A stretch of DNA of 64,000 nucleotides from an uncultured Bacteroidales bacterium. GTDB taxonomy: Bacteria > Bacteroidota > Bacteroidia > Bacteroidales > Paludibacteraceae. Shown here one piece after another: positions 37,504 to 47,749 of this stretch. Location of the stretch: NCBI GenBank assembly GCA_947164985.1, contig CAMUYI010000006.1, forward strand, positions 1 to 64,000, given 5' to 3'. The notes beneath the pieces were generated by a model. That model ran no database searches and was not told the origin of the DNA. It worked only from the letters and a program-made list of their open reading frames with translations. The translations under genes and the position numbers were made by a program. Each line of letters starts with the position of its first letter. The stretch's first letter is position 1.

Positions 37504-38781
37504 TTACCCAACTTTTATATTTATCACCTGATGGATGTCCGTCGTGTAGAGCGGACTATGATGGTCGGCTTTGAAGACCGGCATATCCTTCTGCGAAGGA
37601 ATTGCCAACTGTGTGCCGAGGATGAGCGAGGAGCGTCCTTGCTTCTCGCGGATCGAGTCGATGGTGCGCTGCAGCGCCGCGTCACGCACTCTATCGCGAG
37701 TGTCGAACAAATCCGGCACAACTGCATTCTCCGGCACGATATGCGTGAATACGATTCCTGCCTTCTTGAACTGCACATTATCGCGCCAGAGCGGACGAAA
37801 AGCCCTAAGAACATACCCCAATATCTCTCGCGTGTCCGACGTCGGCACAGGCAATGCCACTTGCTGCACAACATGATATTGCTCAATGTCATTCCTAAAC
37901 GGTGATGTGATGGCATATACGACCACCTGATCACATACCGAGCGCTGCAACCGCATCTTACGCGCGCAGTTATCGCAGAAATTAGCCAACTGCTGCTCCA
38001 GTTCTGCGCGGTCGGTAATCGCCTTGGCGAACGTCCGCGAGGTGGTGATGGACTGCTTGGCGGCCAACTCGGTGATGTCGATGCAGTCGATGCCGTTCAG
38101 CTCCTTCCATGTCATCACTCCCGGCTTACTGAATAGACGGCGCACAAAAGCTTCGCTCTTGTCGGCAAACTGCAAAGCCGTCGTGATTCCCACGGCTGCC
38201 AGTTTAGCCTGTGCGCTGCGTCCTATTCCCCATACATCAGCAATATCAAATCCCTCTAATGCCTTGCGTCTCTTCTCCTCCGTATCAATCATACAAGCAC
38301 CCTTGTAGCCTTTGTATTTCTTGGCATACTTACTGGCTACTTTGCATAGCGTTTTCGTGGGCGCAATACCCATCGAGATCGGTATGCCGGTGCCTTGGTA
38401 TATTTCTTTCACAATACGCTCACAAGTGGACTTGCGTTTGTTGGCAGGCAAATGATCCACAGAGATAAATCCCTCGTCAATCGAGTACTGCTCAAATCGG
38501 GTGGTGTGACTCCGAAGGATTGACATCACGCGTGCAGACAAATCTCCATACAACGGAAAGTTCGAGGAGAAACAAGCGATATTGTGCTGCGTCACCAAGT
38601 CTTTTATCTGGTACAATGGAACACCCATTTTGATGCCCAGAGCCTTGACCTCGTTGGAACGGCTGACCACACAGCCGTCATTGCCCGACAGTACCAACAC
38701 GGGCTTTCCCCAGAGGTCAGGGCGAAACACGCGCTCGCAACTGACATAGAAATTATTGCAGTCGGCCAGCGCGTACATCAT
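37504..38781 (-). CDS. umuC: Translesion DNA polymerase V subunit UmuC-like
   Basis: ALADCNNFYVSCERVFRPDLWGKPVLVLSGNDGCVVSRSNEVKALGI ... EQYSIDEGF. Confidence 0.92.
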   Translation of the reverse strand: MMYALADCNNFYVSCERVFRPDLWGKPVLVLSGNDGCVVSRSNEVKALGIKMGVPLYQIKDLVTQHNIACFSSNFPLYGDLSARVMSILRSHTTRFEQYSIDEGFISVDHLPANKRKSTCERIVKEIYQGTGIPISMGIAPTKTLCKVASKYAKKYKGYKGACMIDTEEKRRKALEGFDIADVWGIGRSAQAKLAAVGITTALQFADKSEAFVRRLFSKPGVMTWKELNGIDCIDITELAAKQSITTSRTFAKAITDRAELEQQLANFCDNCARKMRLQRSVCDQVVVYAITSPFRNDIEQYHVVQQVALPVPTSDTREILGYVLRAFRPLWRDNVQFKKAGIVFTHIVPENAVVPDLFDTRDRVRDAALQRTIDSIREKQGRSSLILGTQLAIPSQKDMPVFKADHHSPLYTTDIHQVINIKVG

Positions 38782-39212
38782 TGGCGTGTTCTATGAATAC
38801 AGTGCGTCACTACTCCCCATACGGAGAAGTTGTCGTCTGCCGTCACACGGATGGGCTGAAACTCCGGATTGTGCGGTATCAACCAACCTCCTTGGCGGTC
38901 AGGATCCATGCGGAACTCCTTAATTGTAAACTCTCCGTCGATAGCAGCTACAATAAAGTCGCCATTATGCGGCTCTAGCGATTTGTCTATTACGATCAAA
39001 TCACCGTCTAACAATCCCGCATCGCGCATACTATCCCCGTTTACCTGCGCATAAAACGTAGTGTCCGGGTGGTTGGAAAGCTCACGGACAATGTCTATCC
39101 GTGAACCGGCACAGTCAGAAGCAGGCGACGGAAATCCCGCCCGCACAGCGTCCACGAACTCCAGCACTAAGCCTTCCTTCTCCGCAGGTGTCAAATTAGA
39201 TATCTTCGTCAT
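38778..39212 (-). CDS. umuD: UmuD-like S24 peptidase
   Basis: NGDSMRDAGLLDGDLIVIDKSLEPHNGDFIVAAIDGEFTIKEF. Confidence 0.9.
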   Translation of the reverse strand: MTKISNLTPAEKEGLVLEFVDAVRAGFPSPASDCAGSRIDIVRELSNHPDTTFYAQVNGDSMRDAGLLDGDLIVIDKSLEPHNGDFIVAAIDGEFTIKEFRMDPDRQGGWLIPHNPEFQPIRVTADDNFSVWGVVTHCIHRTRQ

Positions 39213-39215
39213 CTC

Positions 39216-39536
39216 TTAGTCAATCACAACGGCAGTGCCGGAGATGGAGATCATGATCATGCTGTTGGCTTGTCCCATCGTCTCATAGCCAAAGCTAACT
39301 CCCACGATGGCATTGGCGCCCAGTTGCTCGGCGCGCTCGCGCATTTCTTTCTGCGCTGTCTCGCGTCCTTCGAGCATAGCCTTTTCGTAACTGTCGGTAC
39401 GTCCTCCGAAGAAATCACGAAGCGACGCGCCAAAGTCCTTCAGGAAATTCATGCCGAAGATAACCTCTCCGGAAACAACGCCTTTGTATTCCTTAATGGT
39501 GTGCCCCTCAATAGTGGGTGTGGTAGTAACTATCAT
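39216..39536 (-). CDS. YbjQ/DUF74 family protein
   Basis: TPTIEGHTIKEYKGVVSGEVIFGMNFLKDF ... LGANAIVGVSFGYE. Confidence 0.85.
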   Translation of the reverse strand: MIVTTTPTIEGHTIKEYKGVVSGEVIFGMNFLKDFGASLRDFFGGRTDSYEKAMLEGRETAQKEMRERAEQLGANAIVGVSFGYETMGQANSMIMISISGTAVVID

Positions 39537-39541
39537 AGTCG

Positions 39542-39820
39542 TTAAAATTCAAATCGTTCCAACTTCATTTGACCGCAAGCCTCTATCTCAGCTACGTATT
39601 TCTTGAACTCCGGAGTTTCAGCATGTGCCTTGAGCGAAGCGTCATCTTTCCATGTCTCGCAGAACATGAAAACGTCCGAGCGGGTCGCGCTCTGGAACAC
39701 ATCATAAGCGATGCACCCGGCATGATTGCGGGACTTCTCGGTCAGAGCTACTGCAGCACGCAGAGCGTCTTTGTACTGGTCACCATCGGTGGCCTGAAAA
39801 AAGCAATTTAAGCGTATCAT
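39542..39820 (-). CDS. Antibiotic biosynthesis monooxygenase-like (ABM) protein
   Basis: HAGCIAYDVFQSATRSDVFMFCETWKDDASLKAHAETPEFKKY. Confidence 0.8.
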   Translation of the reverse strand: MIRLNCFFQATDGDQYKDALRAAVALTEKSRNHAGCIAYDVFQSATRSDVFMFCETWKDDASLKAHAETPEFKKYVAEIEACGQMKLERFEF

Positions 39821-39821
39821 A

Positions 39822-40742
39822 TTATTTGGTATATAATTTCTTCAAATCCTCAATCTCGTCGATAAAATCCTTGCGAAGGGATGCGGGTTCAAGCACCTCC
39901 AGTTTCGAGCCGAACTTACGCAACTCCATGATGAAGTCATACGTCGGAGAGACGAAGAAACTGAAATAGGTGAATTCGTCATCATGCCGCATCTCCACTT
40001 GACTCGGATGGAGCGGTAACGAACGCATGAAATTCGCGTCGTAGTTGGTTACCTTGACCACTATCTTCTCCGGCTTGGTGATAGAACGGTCGATGCCATA
40101 CTGACCTTGGAAGAATAGCGAAGCCTTGAAATCCTTGGGCATGTTGTATGGCTTATCCGTCGCCACCAGATCCTTCATGCGGTCGAGCGCATACACACGT
40201 GGCTCAGACTCCTCCGGATGATCCTCGGGCTTGCCCACCAGATACCACCGCTGCTTGAACACTTTCAGGCAGTACGGAGCGAGTAGGAAAGAGTGCGGTT
40301 CGGCACGCTTGTAACCTTGGTAAGAAGCAAACAACTGGTGCTCCTCTTTCATCGCATTCACGATAGTACTGAGGTACCGAGCACCTTCAGGAATGTCCTC
40401 AAAAATGATGCGGTCTTTCATTCCTCCGGCGAGGTTCACCATGTTGTTCACGGCAAACGTGTTCACCAACCAGGCACGAGCTCCGTCACCATCCATCGCG
40501 CCACGCGAACCAATCGAGTACTCGTTGGTCGTACGGTCGCAAACGATCTCTATGCCGAACAGCGCAGCTATCGCTTCACGATGACGGTGCAAGTTACGTG
40601 CTCCGTATTCTTCCTCACCTGCGTCGTTATAAGCAGAACGCGCCCATTTCCGGTCAATCTCTGCCATTTTGATATGCCCTGCTGAATAGACAGTGTCTAT
40701 CAGCCATATCATTCGAGTAAATAACTTATTCTGTGCTCCCAT
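39822..40742 (-). CDS. WYL-domain transcriptional regulator
   Basis: FKQRWYLVGKPEDHPEESEPRVYALDRMKDL WYL core. Confidence 0.85.
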   Translation of the reverse strand: MGAQNKLFTRMIWLIDTVYSAGHIKMAEIDRKWARSAYNDAGEEEYGARNLHRHREAIAALFGIEIVCDRTTNEYSIGSRGAMDGDGARAWLVNTFAVNNMVNLAGGMKDRIIFEDIPEGARYLSTIVNAMKEEHQLFASYQGYKRAEPHSFLLAPYCLKVFKQRWYLVGKPEDHPEESEPRVYALDRMKDLVATDKPYNMPKDFKASLFFQGQYGIDRSITKPEKIVVKVTNYDANFMRSLPLHPSQVEMRHDDEFTYFSFFVSPTYDFIMELRKFGSKLEVLEPASLRKDFIDEIEDLKKLYTK

Positions 40743-40748
40743 ATTTTA

Positions 40749-43592
40749 TTATTGCTTTAAAGATTCGTATTGAGCAGGACGACGTTTAAGGAATTCTTTT
40801 TCACCCTCCTTAGTAACTGTGCGTGTTTCAGTCCCAACGCGATAATAATAAATACCATCAAGCATCAGCGGAGAAGAAGACGGCAACACATCGACCACAA
40901 CCACAATACGTCCATTATAGTTAGGAGCTGACACTTGGATTAGTGTGTTAATATCTGGCCATATTTTATAGATGGCATTCGTTAAGAATTGTTGGTAGGT
41001 ATCCATATCGGTGACATTGCCCACTTTGCCCGGATTTTTTTGGAACCATTCTATATCATCGGACAACCCAACGGCGTATCCAAGATTGTTGACTCCAATA
41101 TACAACTTGCCTCCTTTGGTATTAAGGAAAGCATTTATCTCTTTTAAGATAATCTGCATTTGTGTTTGAGGATCGGCAATAACCTTGCGTTCGGCATTAG
41201 CAACAAAAACAATCGACGATTTGAATTCCATTGTCTCACTTTCATCACCAATGTAGAGTGCTTCCTGAATATCAAGTTTAATATTCATCAGACTACTTAT
41301 ATTGTCGATGATAGCTTTCTTTTCTCCCTCCATTTTAAATTCAGAAAGGAAGTTGTATGCCAGTACAAGGTTGCATAAACGTTTGAGTTCGGCATTGTCC
41401 GTCATTTCCAGCATTGTGAGCAATTTCTCCTTGTCATCCGGCTTCCCAAGCGCATTGAGCGCGTGAAGTTCTTGGCGACGAAGATGAAGAACGGGGAACA
41501 TCGCTACCATCTCTTCCGGAATTTCGTCAAGTTTACGAAGCTTCTCCAGATTAATTGCATTGTTCTTCCCGAAATCTTGGAGTGTAATCTGTTGCTCACA
41601 ACAATGCCGATAATAATCTAATTGATATTGATTGCCGATGATCCGAGACAATGTGCCTGCTACACACAGAAGTAGGAAACGTTCGATGAGATCCTTGCTT
41701 AGGTATGCCTGACGGTCGATAAGGTGAATCATTTCCTCTATAACTGCTGGCTTGATTTGCTCAACCTGGGGCTTCTCCTCAATGTGAACCAGCTCTTCTG
41801 CCTCGTCGTAGGTTTCACCTCTACTATAATCTTGTAAAAGTCTAACAATGGCTTGATGTTGAGTTACTTCTGTTGTTGCTGCAGAGAGATACTCGCCCTT
41901 CAACTGAAGACCATGTTTTTTGGCGTTTACAGTACCAGTAACTTGCAATAGTACATGATCGCCTATATTCACAATCGATTCCGTATCAACAAACTGAATT
42001 GTTGGACCTGCTTCCGAAACTGCAATACATTGACCGGTAGAGTCAAGTTTATATGTCACCACTGCGTTGAGCTCATTACCATAACTGGTAATGTCCGAAT
42101 CATTCCAGTCTTCCTCAATGAGCTTTGCCATGGAGAAGTGAAGTAATGCCCCGACAGAACCAACGACAGTTGCTTCGAATAAATATGGTTTGTTAGTTTC
42201 AGAATCTCGAAAACCATTATCAAGGAAATACGAGGCATTCAAACTACGCGGATCATATCCTACGATATCATCTTTGATGTGAATGATTCCATCACCTTCA
42301 AATAACTCATCTTTGATAGTCGCATGGAAAGAGCAATCGGATTGGTTAATAATACCGTCAATGATAATGAAGACATTCTCTCCTTTGCTCGGTTTTTTCT
42401 TCTTTATGATAGTGGCTGAAGCCTTTGCCCGTTGACGGAAGAGATGCTGTTCGATCTCTTTCCACCAAAGGTTAAATTGCTTGAGGTCAGCAGTCGTCTG
42501 CGTAACTTTAGCAGATGGCGAACCATCTATCTCAACCTGCAACCCATGCCACATCGGAATAGTTGAAGGAACTGCTTTTTTTAAGATAGAATGATCCAAT
42601 CCCTCTGGAGTAATAAGAATCGCCTTGTCCGTTATATCTATGAGTTGCTCATTATTGGAAAATGCTTTATGAATGGTGCGGAGTGGTTCTCTCCTAACCG
42701 CAAGAATTGATGCAATAACACCTACGGAAGAAAGTTGACTCCAATTATATTCAAGTTGATAGTCCGACGTTAGACCGACGAGACAATTATAAGCATTTTT
42801 TAGCAGATCCTCAGAATTCGCTGTGGGCACATACGAAGCGAACCTATACAAGAGGGCTCTATTAAATATGAAATTGATATCATCTGAATCTTTATACAAG
42901 AGCAGCTGAAGAGCAAGAGCTTTGACTAATTGCGATACTTGCTCTTGATCATGCTTCGTGTCGGGACTAACAAGATTCTTCAGCGTATCAGACTTGAAAG
43001 ATATGTACTCTTGAAGGAGCGTAACAAGTTGTCCACGAAGATCACTCGTCAGCCATTCTTCCCGCTGTCTCATAAGGACGATATCAACGAGTACAGGAAT
43101 GTATGCATAGTACTCCGAATCCATACGAAGAATGTCAAGCACTACTTGACAGGTCTTCTCTTTGCGGTGTATATAGCCTGTCTTCTGAACCTTTGTGAGG
43201 AAACGATTGATATACATATCCGCCTTCTTATCACGCAACAATTCCGCTGCGTCAGCGCAAGCACGTAATTTTCGACACACATCCTCTACACGGCTACGCT
43301 CTTTGTCCGCTTCATTTTTAGGCAAACGAATCAACCAATCAGACTCCTCAATGAGGTATAAATATACATTACTGAGCGCTACCAAAGTACGCGATGTATA
43401 CGAATTACCATCGGTAGCTAGTCTATATTGATTCTCCTCCGCAACTTTTAGAAAGTTATAAAAGTTACGTCCGGGAATTTTATCTTCCGAAGCGTCCAAA
43501 ACTCCTAATAAGGTGTCAAGAACATTTGTGTCTGCAACATTAAATTCCCTCAAATCACTGACTGTGATATCATTTAACAATTCCGTCTGCAT
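40749..43592 (-). CDS. Large protein with C-terminal AlbA_2/Schlafen-like domain
   Basis: ESETMEFKSSIVF ... EINAFLNTKGGKLYIGVNNLGYAVGL; N-terminal about 750 aa not recognised. Confidence 0.7.
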   Translation of the reverse strand: MQTELLNDITVSDLREFNVADTNVLDTLLGVLDASEDKIPGRNFYNFLKVAEENQYRLATDGNSYTSRTLVALSNVYLYLIEESDWLIRLPKNEADKERSRVEDVCRKLRACADAAELLRDKKADMYINRFLTKVQKTGYIHRKEKTCQVVLDILRMDSEYYAYIPVLVDIVLMRQREEWLTSDLRGQLVTLLQEYISFKSDTLKNLVSPDTKHDQEQVSQLVKALALQLLLYKDSDDINFIFNRALLYRFASYVPTANSEDLLKNAYNCLVGLTSDYQLEYNWSQLSSVGVIASILAVRREPLRTIHKAFSNNEQLIDITDKAILITPEGLDHSILKKAVPSTIPMWHGLQVEIDGSPSAKVTQTTADLKQFNLWWKEIEQHLFRQRAKASATIIKKKKPSKGENVFIIIDGIINQSDCSFHATIKDELFEGDGIIHIKDDIVGYDPRSLNASYFLDNGFRDSETNKPYLFEATVVGSVGALLHFSMAKLIEEDWNDSDITSYGNELNAVVTYKLDSTGQCIAVSEAGPTIQFVDTESIVNIGDHVLLQVTGTVNAKKHGLQLKGEYLSAATTEVTQHQAIVRLLQDYSRGETYDEAEELVHIEEKPQVEQIKPAVIEEMIHLIDRQAYLSKDLIERFLLLCVAGTLSRIIGNQYQLDYYRHCCEQQITLQDFGKNNAINLEKLRKLDEIPEEMVAMFPVLHLRRQELHALNALGKPDDKEKLLTMLEMTDNAELKRLCNLVLAYNFLSEFKMEGEKKAIIDNISSLMNIKLDIQEALYIGDESETMEFKSSIVFVANAERKVIADPQTQMQIILKEINAFLNTKGGKLYIGVNNLGYAVGLSDDIEWFQKNPGKVGNVTDMDTYQQFLTNAIYKIWPDINTLIQVSAPNYNGRIVVVVDVLPSSSPLMLDGIYYYRVGTETRTVTKEGEKEFLKRRPAQYESLKQ

Positions 43593-43643
43593 AATAATAA
43601 ATTGGATTATATATCAATATCTCTTATTCTGTGCTCCAATATG

Positions 43644-46600
43644 TTAATTAGAGTTCAAGTTAATGATTTCTTGGAGAACATTATCCATCTTGCGGGCACT
43701 GCCGTGGAAGAAGGTGCACCATTCAAGGTAATCACGTATTCCTTGTGCGAATTTCTGTTCCCACCAACTATGATTTGCCAACGGCATCGACATATAGATA
43801 CCCAAGATGAAGTATACTTTATATATTGGGTATTTATTACCCCACAATTCGCGCTTCGCTTCTGCGGCAATCATATCGCTAATGACAGCGACTTGTCGTT
43901 TCTGCTTCATTTCCGGCTTATCGATTTCGTGACGACCTCCGTTCTCGTATTTCTGAACTTGTTTGCGGAAGTTGTCAAGATATTGTGCAGCCACCTTTAA
44001 TAATATCTCGTCAGAAATACCGCTGGTCTCATTAGGTATCTGCGGCATGGCTTTCAAGATCAGTTCATCAATAGGGTTGATTGTTGATTGCTCTTCGTTT
44101 TGAATGGGCGTTGCAGATTGCGAAGCAGTCGTATCGTCGTCCAAGAAGTTCTTCCAGTTCTTTTGTTTAGAGAAGTACTGCGAGATATCCGGCATCTCTT
44201 TTGTCATTGTGGCGCCCAAGAAGAAAGCGGCACGAGATACACCGACATATATATAGCGTTTGATGGTCTCATCGTTGAAGCCAGAGGAGTCAATGTTATG
44301 GAAGAACACAACGTCGAACTCAAGACCTTTTACGACGTTTATCGGATAGACACGTATCTCTTGCTTGGAGCCTGTCACATTTCCGGCAGATCCATCGACG
44401 ATTTTTATACCGGCGTTTTGCAGGGTGGCAGATTGCCTCATTTGCTCCACAAAAGGCGTTACATCTTCTTTTGAATTGAGGAAGATTGCAGTAGCAGGAA
44501 GATGACCACTGTAGGCTTTATATACTTCTTCTATTCGCTTTTCAATCCATCGGATTTTTTTAGCCTCGGAGTCGTTCGTGTATATAAGCGGTCTCGGCAC
44601 TTTGTTCTCCACCAAGTGCGCTTTATAATTCGGACTCTTACCAATCGTATCCTCGTATAGTTGTTGAGCCACTTCCAACATTCGTTTACTCTGTCGGTAG
44701 GAAGTACGCAATTCAACGACCTGTTTAGGAGCAACTATCTCATCGAGAATGCTCCAGTCTTGGATGCCCGAAACAGTTAGTCGCTGCATGAGATCTCCTG
44801 CCATTGTTATGGAATGATATTCTTGCAGCGCAAATGATACAATCGTTTGTATTTCGACTTTAGAGAAGTCAGTTACCTCATCAATACCTATGATAGGACG
44901 AACTAACTCATTGTATGCAGTAATGTATTTGTGCTTAATAGGCTCGTTCGGGCTAAGTCTGTTTATCGTGCGTATTAAGTTGTTCGTGATTAGCAAAAGG
45001 AGAGCTTGCTCCTGGAAATGAAGCTGTTTCTTGTCCGCTTTTATAAGTTTAGCGAGCAACTCCACATTCCATTCTTCAGTATAGTTATGTTCAATGATAT
45101 GCTTTCTAAATGCCTTGTAGTACTTAGGCAGACGACGCAGGATGATTTTATGAACGCCTTTCGTATAAGCTTGATATTGCTCGTATATTAAACTATCTCC
45201 AATCCTTCTAAACCGAGCACTATCAATCGTCTTGAGGATGTCGCCTAAAAATGCCAATACTTCGTTATACTCTTCTGGCTTGTCTTCGGTATGGTAGATA
45301 TTATCATAGCAGTACATGCGTAGCCAGTTCTTAAGCATAAAGTGCATTTCATTTTCATTCTCCGCCTTCTCATACTCGATATTGTCGTCCTGCAACTGAA
45401 TATCTTCCAGAACTTCTTCAAGTTCCTCGACTTCGGCTATCTTATCCATTAAGTCATCAGCAATCTTAGACAACTCGGTTTCTACATCAACCGTATTGAC
45501 TAATTGTATTTGCCGCATTCGGAACAAACGGCGAATAATACCATCGAGAGAGTCTTTCTCTATTCCGGACAATTCTCTTTCAATACTCCTTACATTATTG
45601 CTCACTCCGGAGATGTATGAAGATTCAATAGCCGGCAATTTAGCAATCTCCTCTATAATGGCATTCCGCAGGAAATCCATGAAAGCCACTTCCGGTTTTG
45701 CGTTCTCATAGATCAGTAATCCATTCTCTTCACAATCGGAGAACGGGAAAGATTTTCCTACTCCGAAGAAACCATAGTCACGAAGCGCCATTCGGCGGAA
45801 GTCTGACCAGTCCCAAACTTTTTCTTTGGTGTTGGTCAAGCCATCCTTGTTCATGGCATCTGCTAAATAAAGTTGCAAGAGTTGAGACGGAGAGAAAAAT
45901 ACCCAGTCTCGGTTGGTCTTTACGCGTTCGATAAGATCTTCACTCTGAGATGTCGACAATTTGAAGCGGCCATACTTGTCTTTTTGGTCTTCGGTAATGG
46001 CTGCAATATCAGTCAAGTACTTAAGACGCTGAATCATTGTGGTCGTCTTACCTGTTCCGGGACCTCCATCAATGACAAGGGTAGTACCATCGTACAGATA
46101 ATTGGTTTTTATCTGCGATTGCTTCTGGTCAAGAACCGGGTTGTAGCGCAAACTACCTTGTTCGCGGATATAGTTAGAGAGCAGAAGCAGATCGTCACGT
46201 TGACCGGCCAACTCACGCTTCGTCTCTTTCATCTTATTGATCTCACGTGTCAGTTGACCCTTTTCGATTGGCGTCAGATTTGTATTTTGACGTTCTTGCT
46301 CCTTTTGCTCAATAGCAGCCACGGTCTGTTCGTAAGCCGACTGGGTCTCTCGAAGATAACGCATGAAATCTTCAAGAGATAGATATCCGCGGTAGTTATA
46401 TGGTTTGGGATCGTTTTCTATGCGGATCTCGCGAGTGTGCATAACGTGCGTGTTGTGCACGTGGTTATCCATACGACCGGCAGGTGGTGTAATAACAAAG
46501 TTATCGCCCTCTTGGGTGGTCTGCAATTGAACGCCCATCATAGAGTTCTTGTAGACTACATGTCCTCCGGCTTGCCTAATTGCTCGGTCGGCTTGAATAT

Positions 46601-47579
46601 TACAGTGCTCCGTGGTCATTAACCAATAGGCGCAACTCTCTGTGCTATTCCGTGTTATCCAATAACGTGCAGCTACGTATGATTTTTGTTGGTAATTCGC
46701 GAAGATATTGAGTTTCTCAATAGAGTCGGTTACAATCTCTTGCACTTGCTCCACGGTTTTCTCAACTGGAAGTTCCTCCACGTCGTCTTCCTCTTTCGGA
46801 GTACGTGTTTCAAGAAAATCTATAGGTTCTTTGCGTTCTTTCTTATCCTGCAGGAACCATAGATTATTATATCGGTCATAGCGAACTATTTTTTGCTCGC
46901 GTAACTTATTAAGAACGGTAATCGTGTCTTCACGATCTAAGTTATGCTGAAATGCCAAAGTGGTTAGTTTGGTACCATTGTCTTCAGATAACAAACTTAG
47001 AACCTGCTCAGCCAATGACATTTGTTCTTCTGACAAATCCATAATAGGCTTTACTTCATCTTGTTTTATATTATCTATTAGTTCTTCATGTTGCTCAATT
47101 TCTGCATGCAACTCCTCCTCGTCATCGAAAGCATCAGTATATAAATCTTCGGATTCATCTGCTACGCTCGGTTCCTCGCTATTCTCCTCCCCCGGAGTAT
47201 ATATCTCATAACCGAGACTGATTAGTTTCATCTCAATAGAATGAACGGTACGCCCAAGAATACGAGCAATTTCGCCGAGTAACCTGCCCTCGTCTGCTAA
47301 ACGACGCAATTCTACTATCTGCTCGTCATCCCAAGGCTTACCATGGTTAACCGGCAAATCGAACGCGACGTCTGCAGGACTCTCTACAGCTACACCGTCA
47401 GCCTCCAATCTTTCAGCTACAGATGTATTGTATTCTCGTGCTAATAGCAAATATGTGGAATCAGAAAGCCTATAATTGGGGTCAGAAGGAACAGGAACAC
47501 CACGCTTTTCACAGAAAGAAACGAGTGTTCTCATCCCAATATTAAGGTCCTTACAAGCCTTGATGAGTTTGATAGCCAT
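43644..47579 (-). CDS. SF1 (UvrD-like) helicase with N-terminal HTH domains
   Basis: VIDGGPGTGKTTTMIQRLK Walker A; TSYRQSKRM; VKGLEFDVVFFHN; YVGVSRA. Confidence 0.82.
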   Translation of the reverse strand: MAIKLIKACKDLNIGMRTLVSFCEKRGVPVPSDPNYRLSDSTYLLLAREYNTSVAERLEADGVAVESPADVAFDLPVNHGKPWDDEQIVELRRLADEGRLLGEIARILGRTVHSIEMKLISLGYEIYTPGEENSEEPSVADESEDLYTDAFDDEEELHAEIEQHEELIDNIKQDEVKPIMDLSEEQMSLAEQVLSLLSEDNGTKLTTLAFQHNLDREDTITVLNKLREQKIVRYDRYNNLWFLQDKKERKEPIDFLETRTPKEEDDVEELPVEKTVEQVQEIVTDSIEKLNIFANYQQKSYVAARYWITRNSTESCAYWLMTTEHCNIQADRAIRQAGGHVVYKNSMMGVQLQTTQEGDNFVITPPAGRMDNHVHNTHVMHTREIRIENDPKPYNYRGYLSLEDFMRYLRETQSAYEQTVAAIEQKEQERQNTNLTPIEKGQLTREINKMKETKRELAGQRDDLLLLSNYIREQGSLRYNPVLDQKQSQIKTNYLYDGTTLVIDGGPGTGKTTTMIQRLKYLTDIAAITEDQKDKYGRFKLSTSQSEDLIERVKTNRDWVFFSPSQLLQLYLADAMNKDGLTNTKEKVWDWSDFRRMALRDYGFFGVGKSFPFSDCEENGLLIYENAKPEVAFMDFLRNAIIEEIAKLPAIESSYISGVSNNVRSIERELSGIEKDSLDGIIRRLFRMRQIQLVNTVDVETELSKIADDLMDKIAEVEELEEVLEDIQLQDDNIEYEKAENENEMHFMLKNWLRMYCYDNIYHTEDKPEEYNEVLAFLGDILKTIDSARFRRIGDSLIYEQYQAYTKGVHKIILRRLPKYYKAFRKHIIEHNYTEEWNVELLAKLIKADKKQLHFQEQALLLLITNNLIRTINRLSPNEPIKHKYITAYNELVRPIIGIDEVTDFSKVEIQTIVSFALQEYHSITMAGDLMQRLTVSGIQDWSILDEIVAPKQVVELRTSYRQSKRMLEVAQQLYEDTIGKSPNYKAHLVENKVPRPLIYTNDSEAKKIRWIEKRIEEVYKAYSGHLPATAIFLNSKEDVTPFVEQMRQSATLQNAGIKIVDGSAGNVTGSKQEIRVYPINVVKGLEFDVVFFHNIDSSGFNDETIKRYIYVGVSRAAFFLGATMTKEMPDISQYFSKQKNWKNFLDDDTTASQSATPIQNEEQSTINPIDELILKAMPQIPNETSGISDEILLKVAAQYLDNFRKQVQKYENGGRHEIDKPEMKQKRQVAVISDMIAAEAKRELWGNKYPIYKVYFILGIYMSMPLANHSWWEQKFAQGIRDYLEWCTFFHGSARKMDNVLQEIINLNSN

Positions 47580-47595
47580 AGTTCTAAAATATCAT

Positions 47596-47739
47596 TTACC
47601 AATCACCATTATCATCTTCTGGATCATAGGAAGCCTGGCCATAGTCAGGCACATTATACTCTCCGTCCTTGAACGAGTCTCGTTCTTGTACGCGCCCGAA
47701 AATATCGCGGGCATATCCGTATTTTGGTTTACGTGGCAT
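47596..47739 (-). CDS. 47-aa acidic-tailed small protein
   Basis: MPRKPKYGYARDIFGRVQERDSFKDGEYNVPDYGQASYDPEDDNGDW between operon genes; missed by the 60-aa ORF cutoff. Confidence 0.45.
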   Translation of the reverse strand: MPRKPKYGYARDIFGRVQERDSFKDGEYNVPDYGQASYDPEDDNGDW

Positions 47740-47749
47740 AAGATAATTA

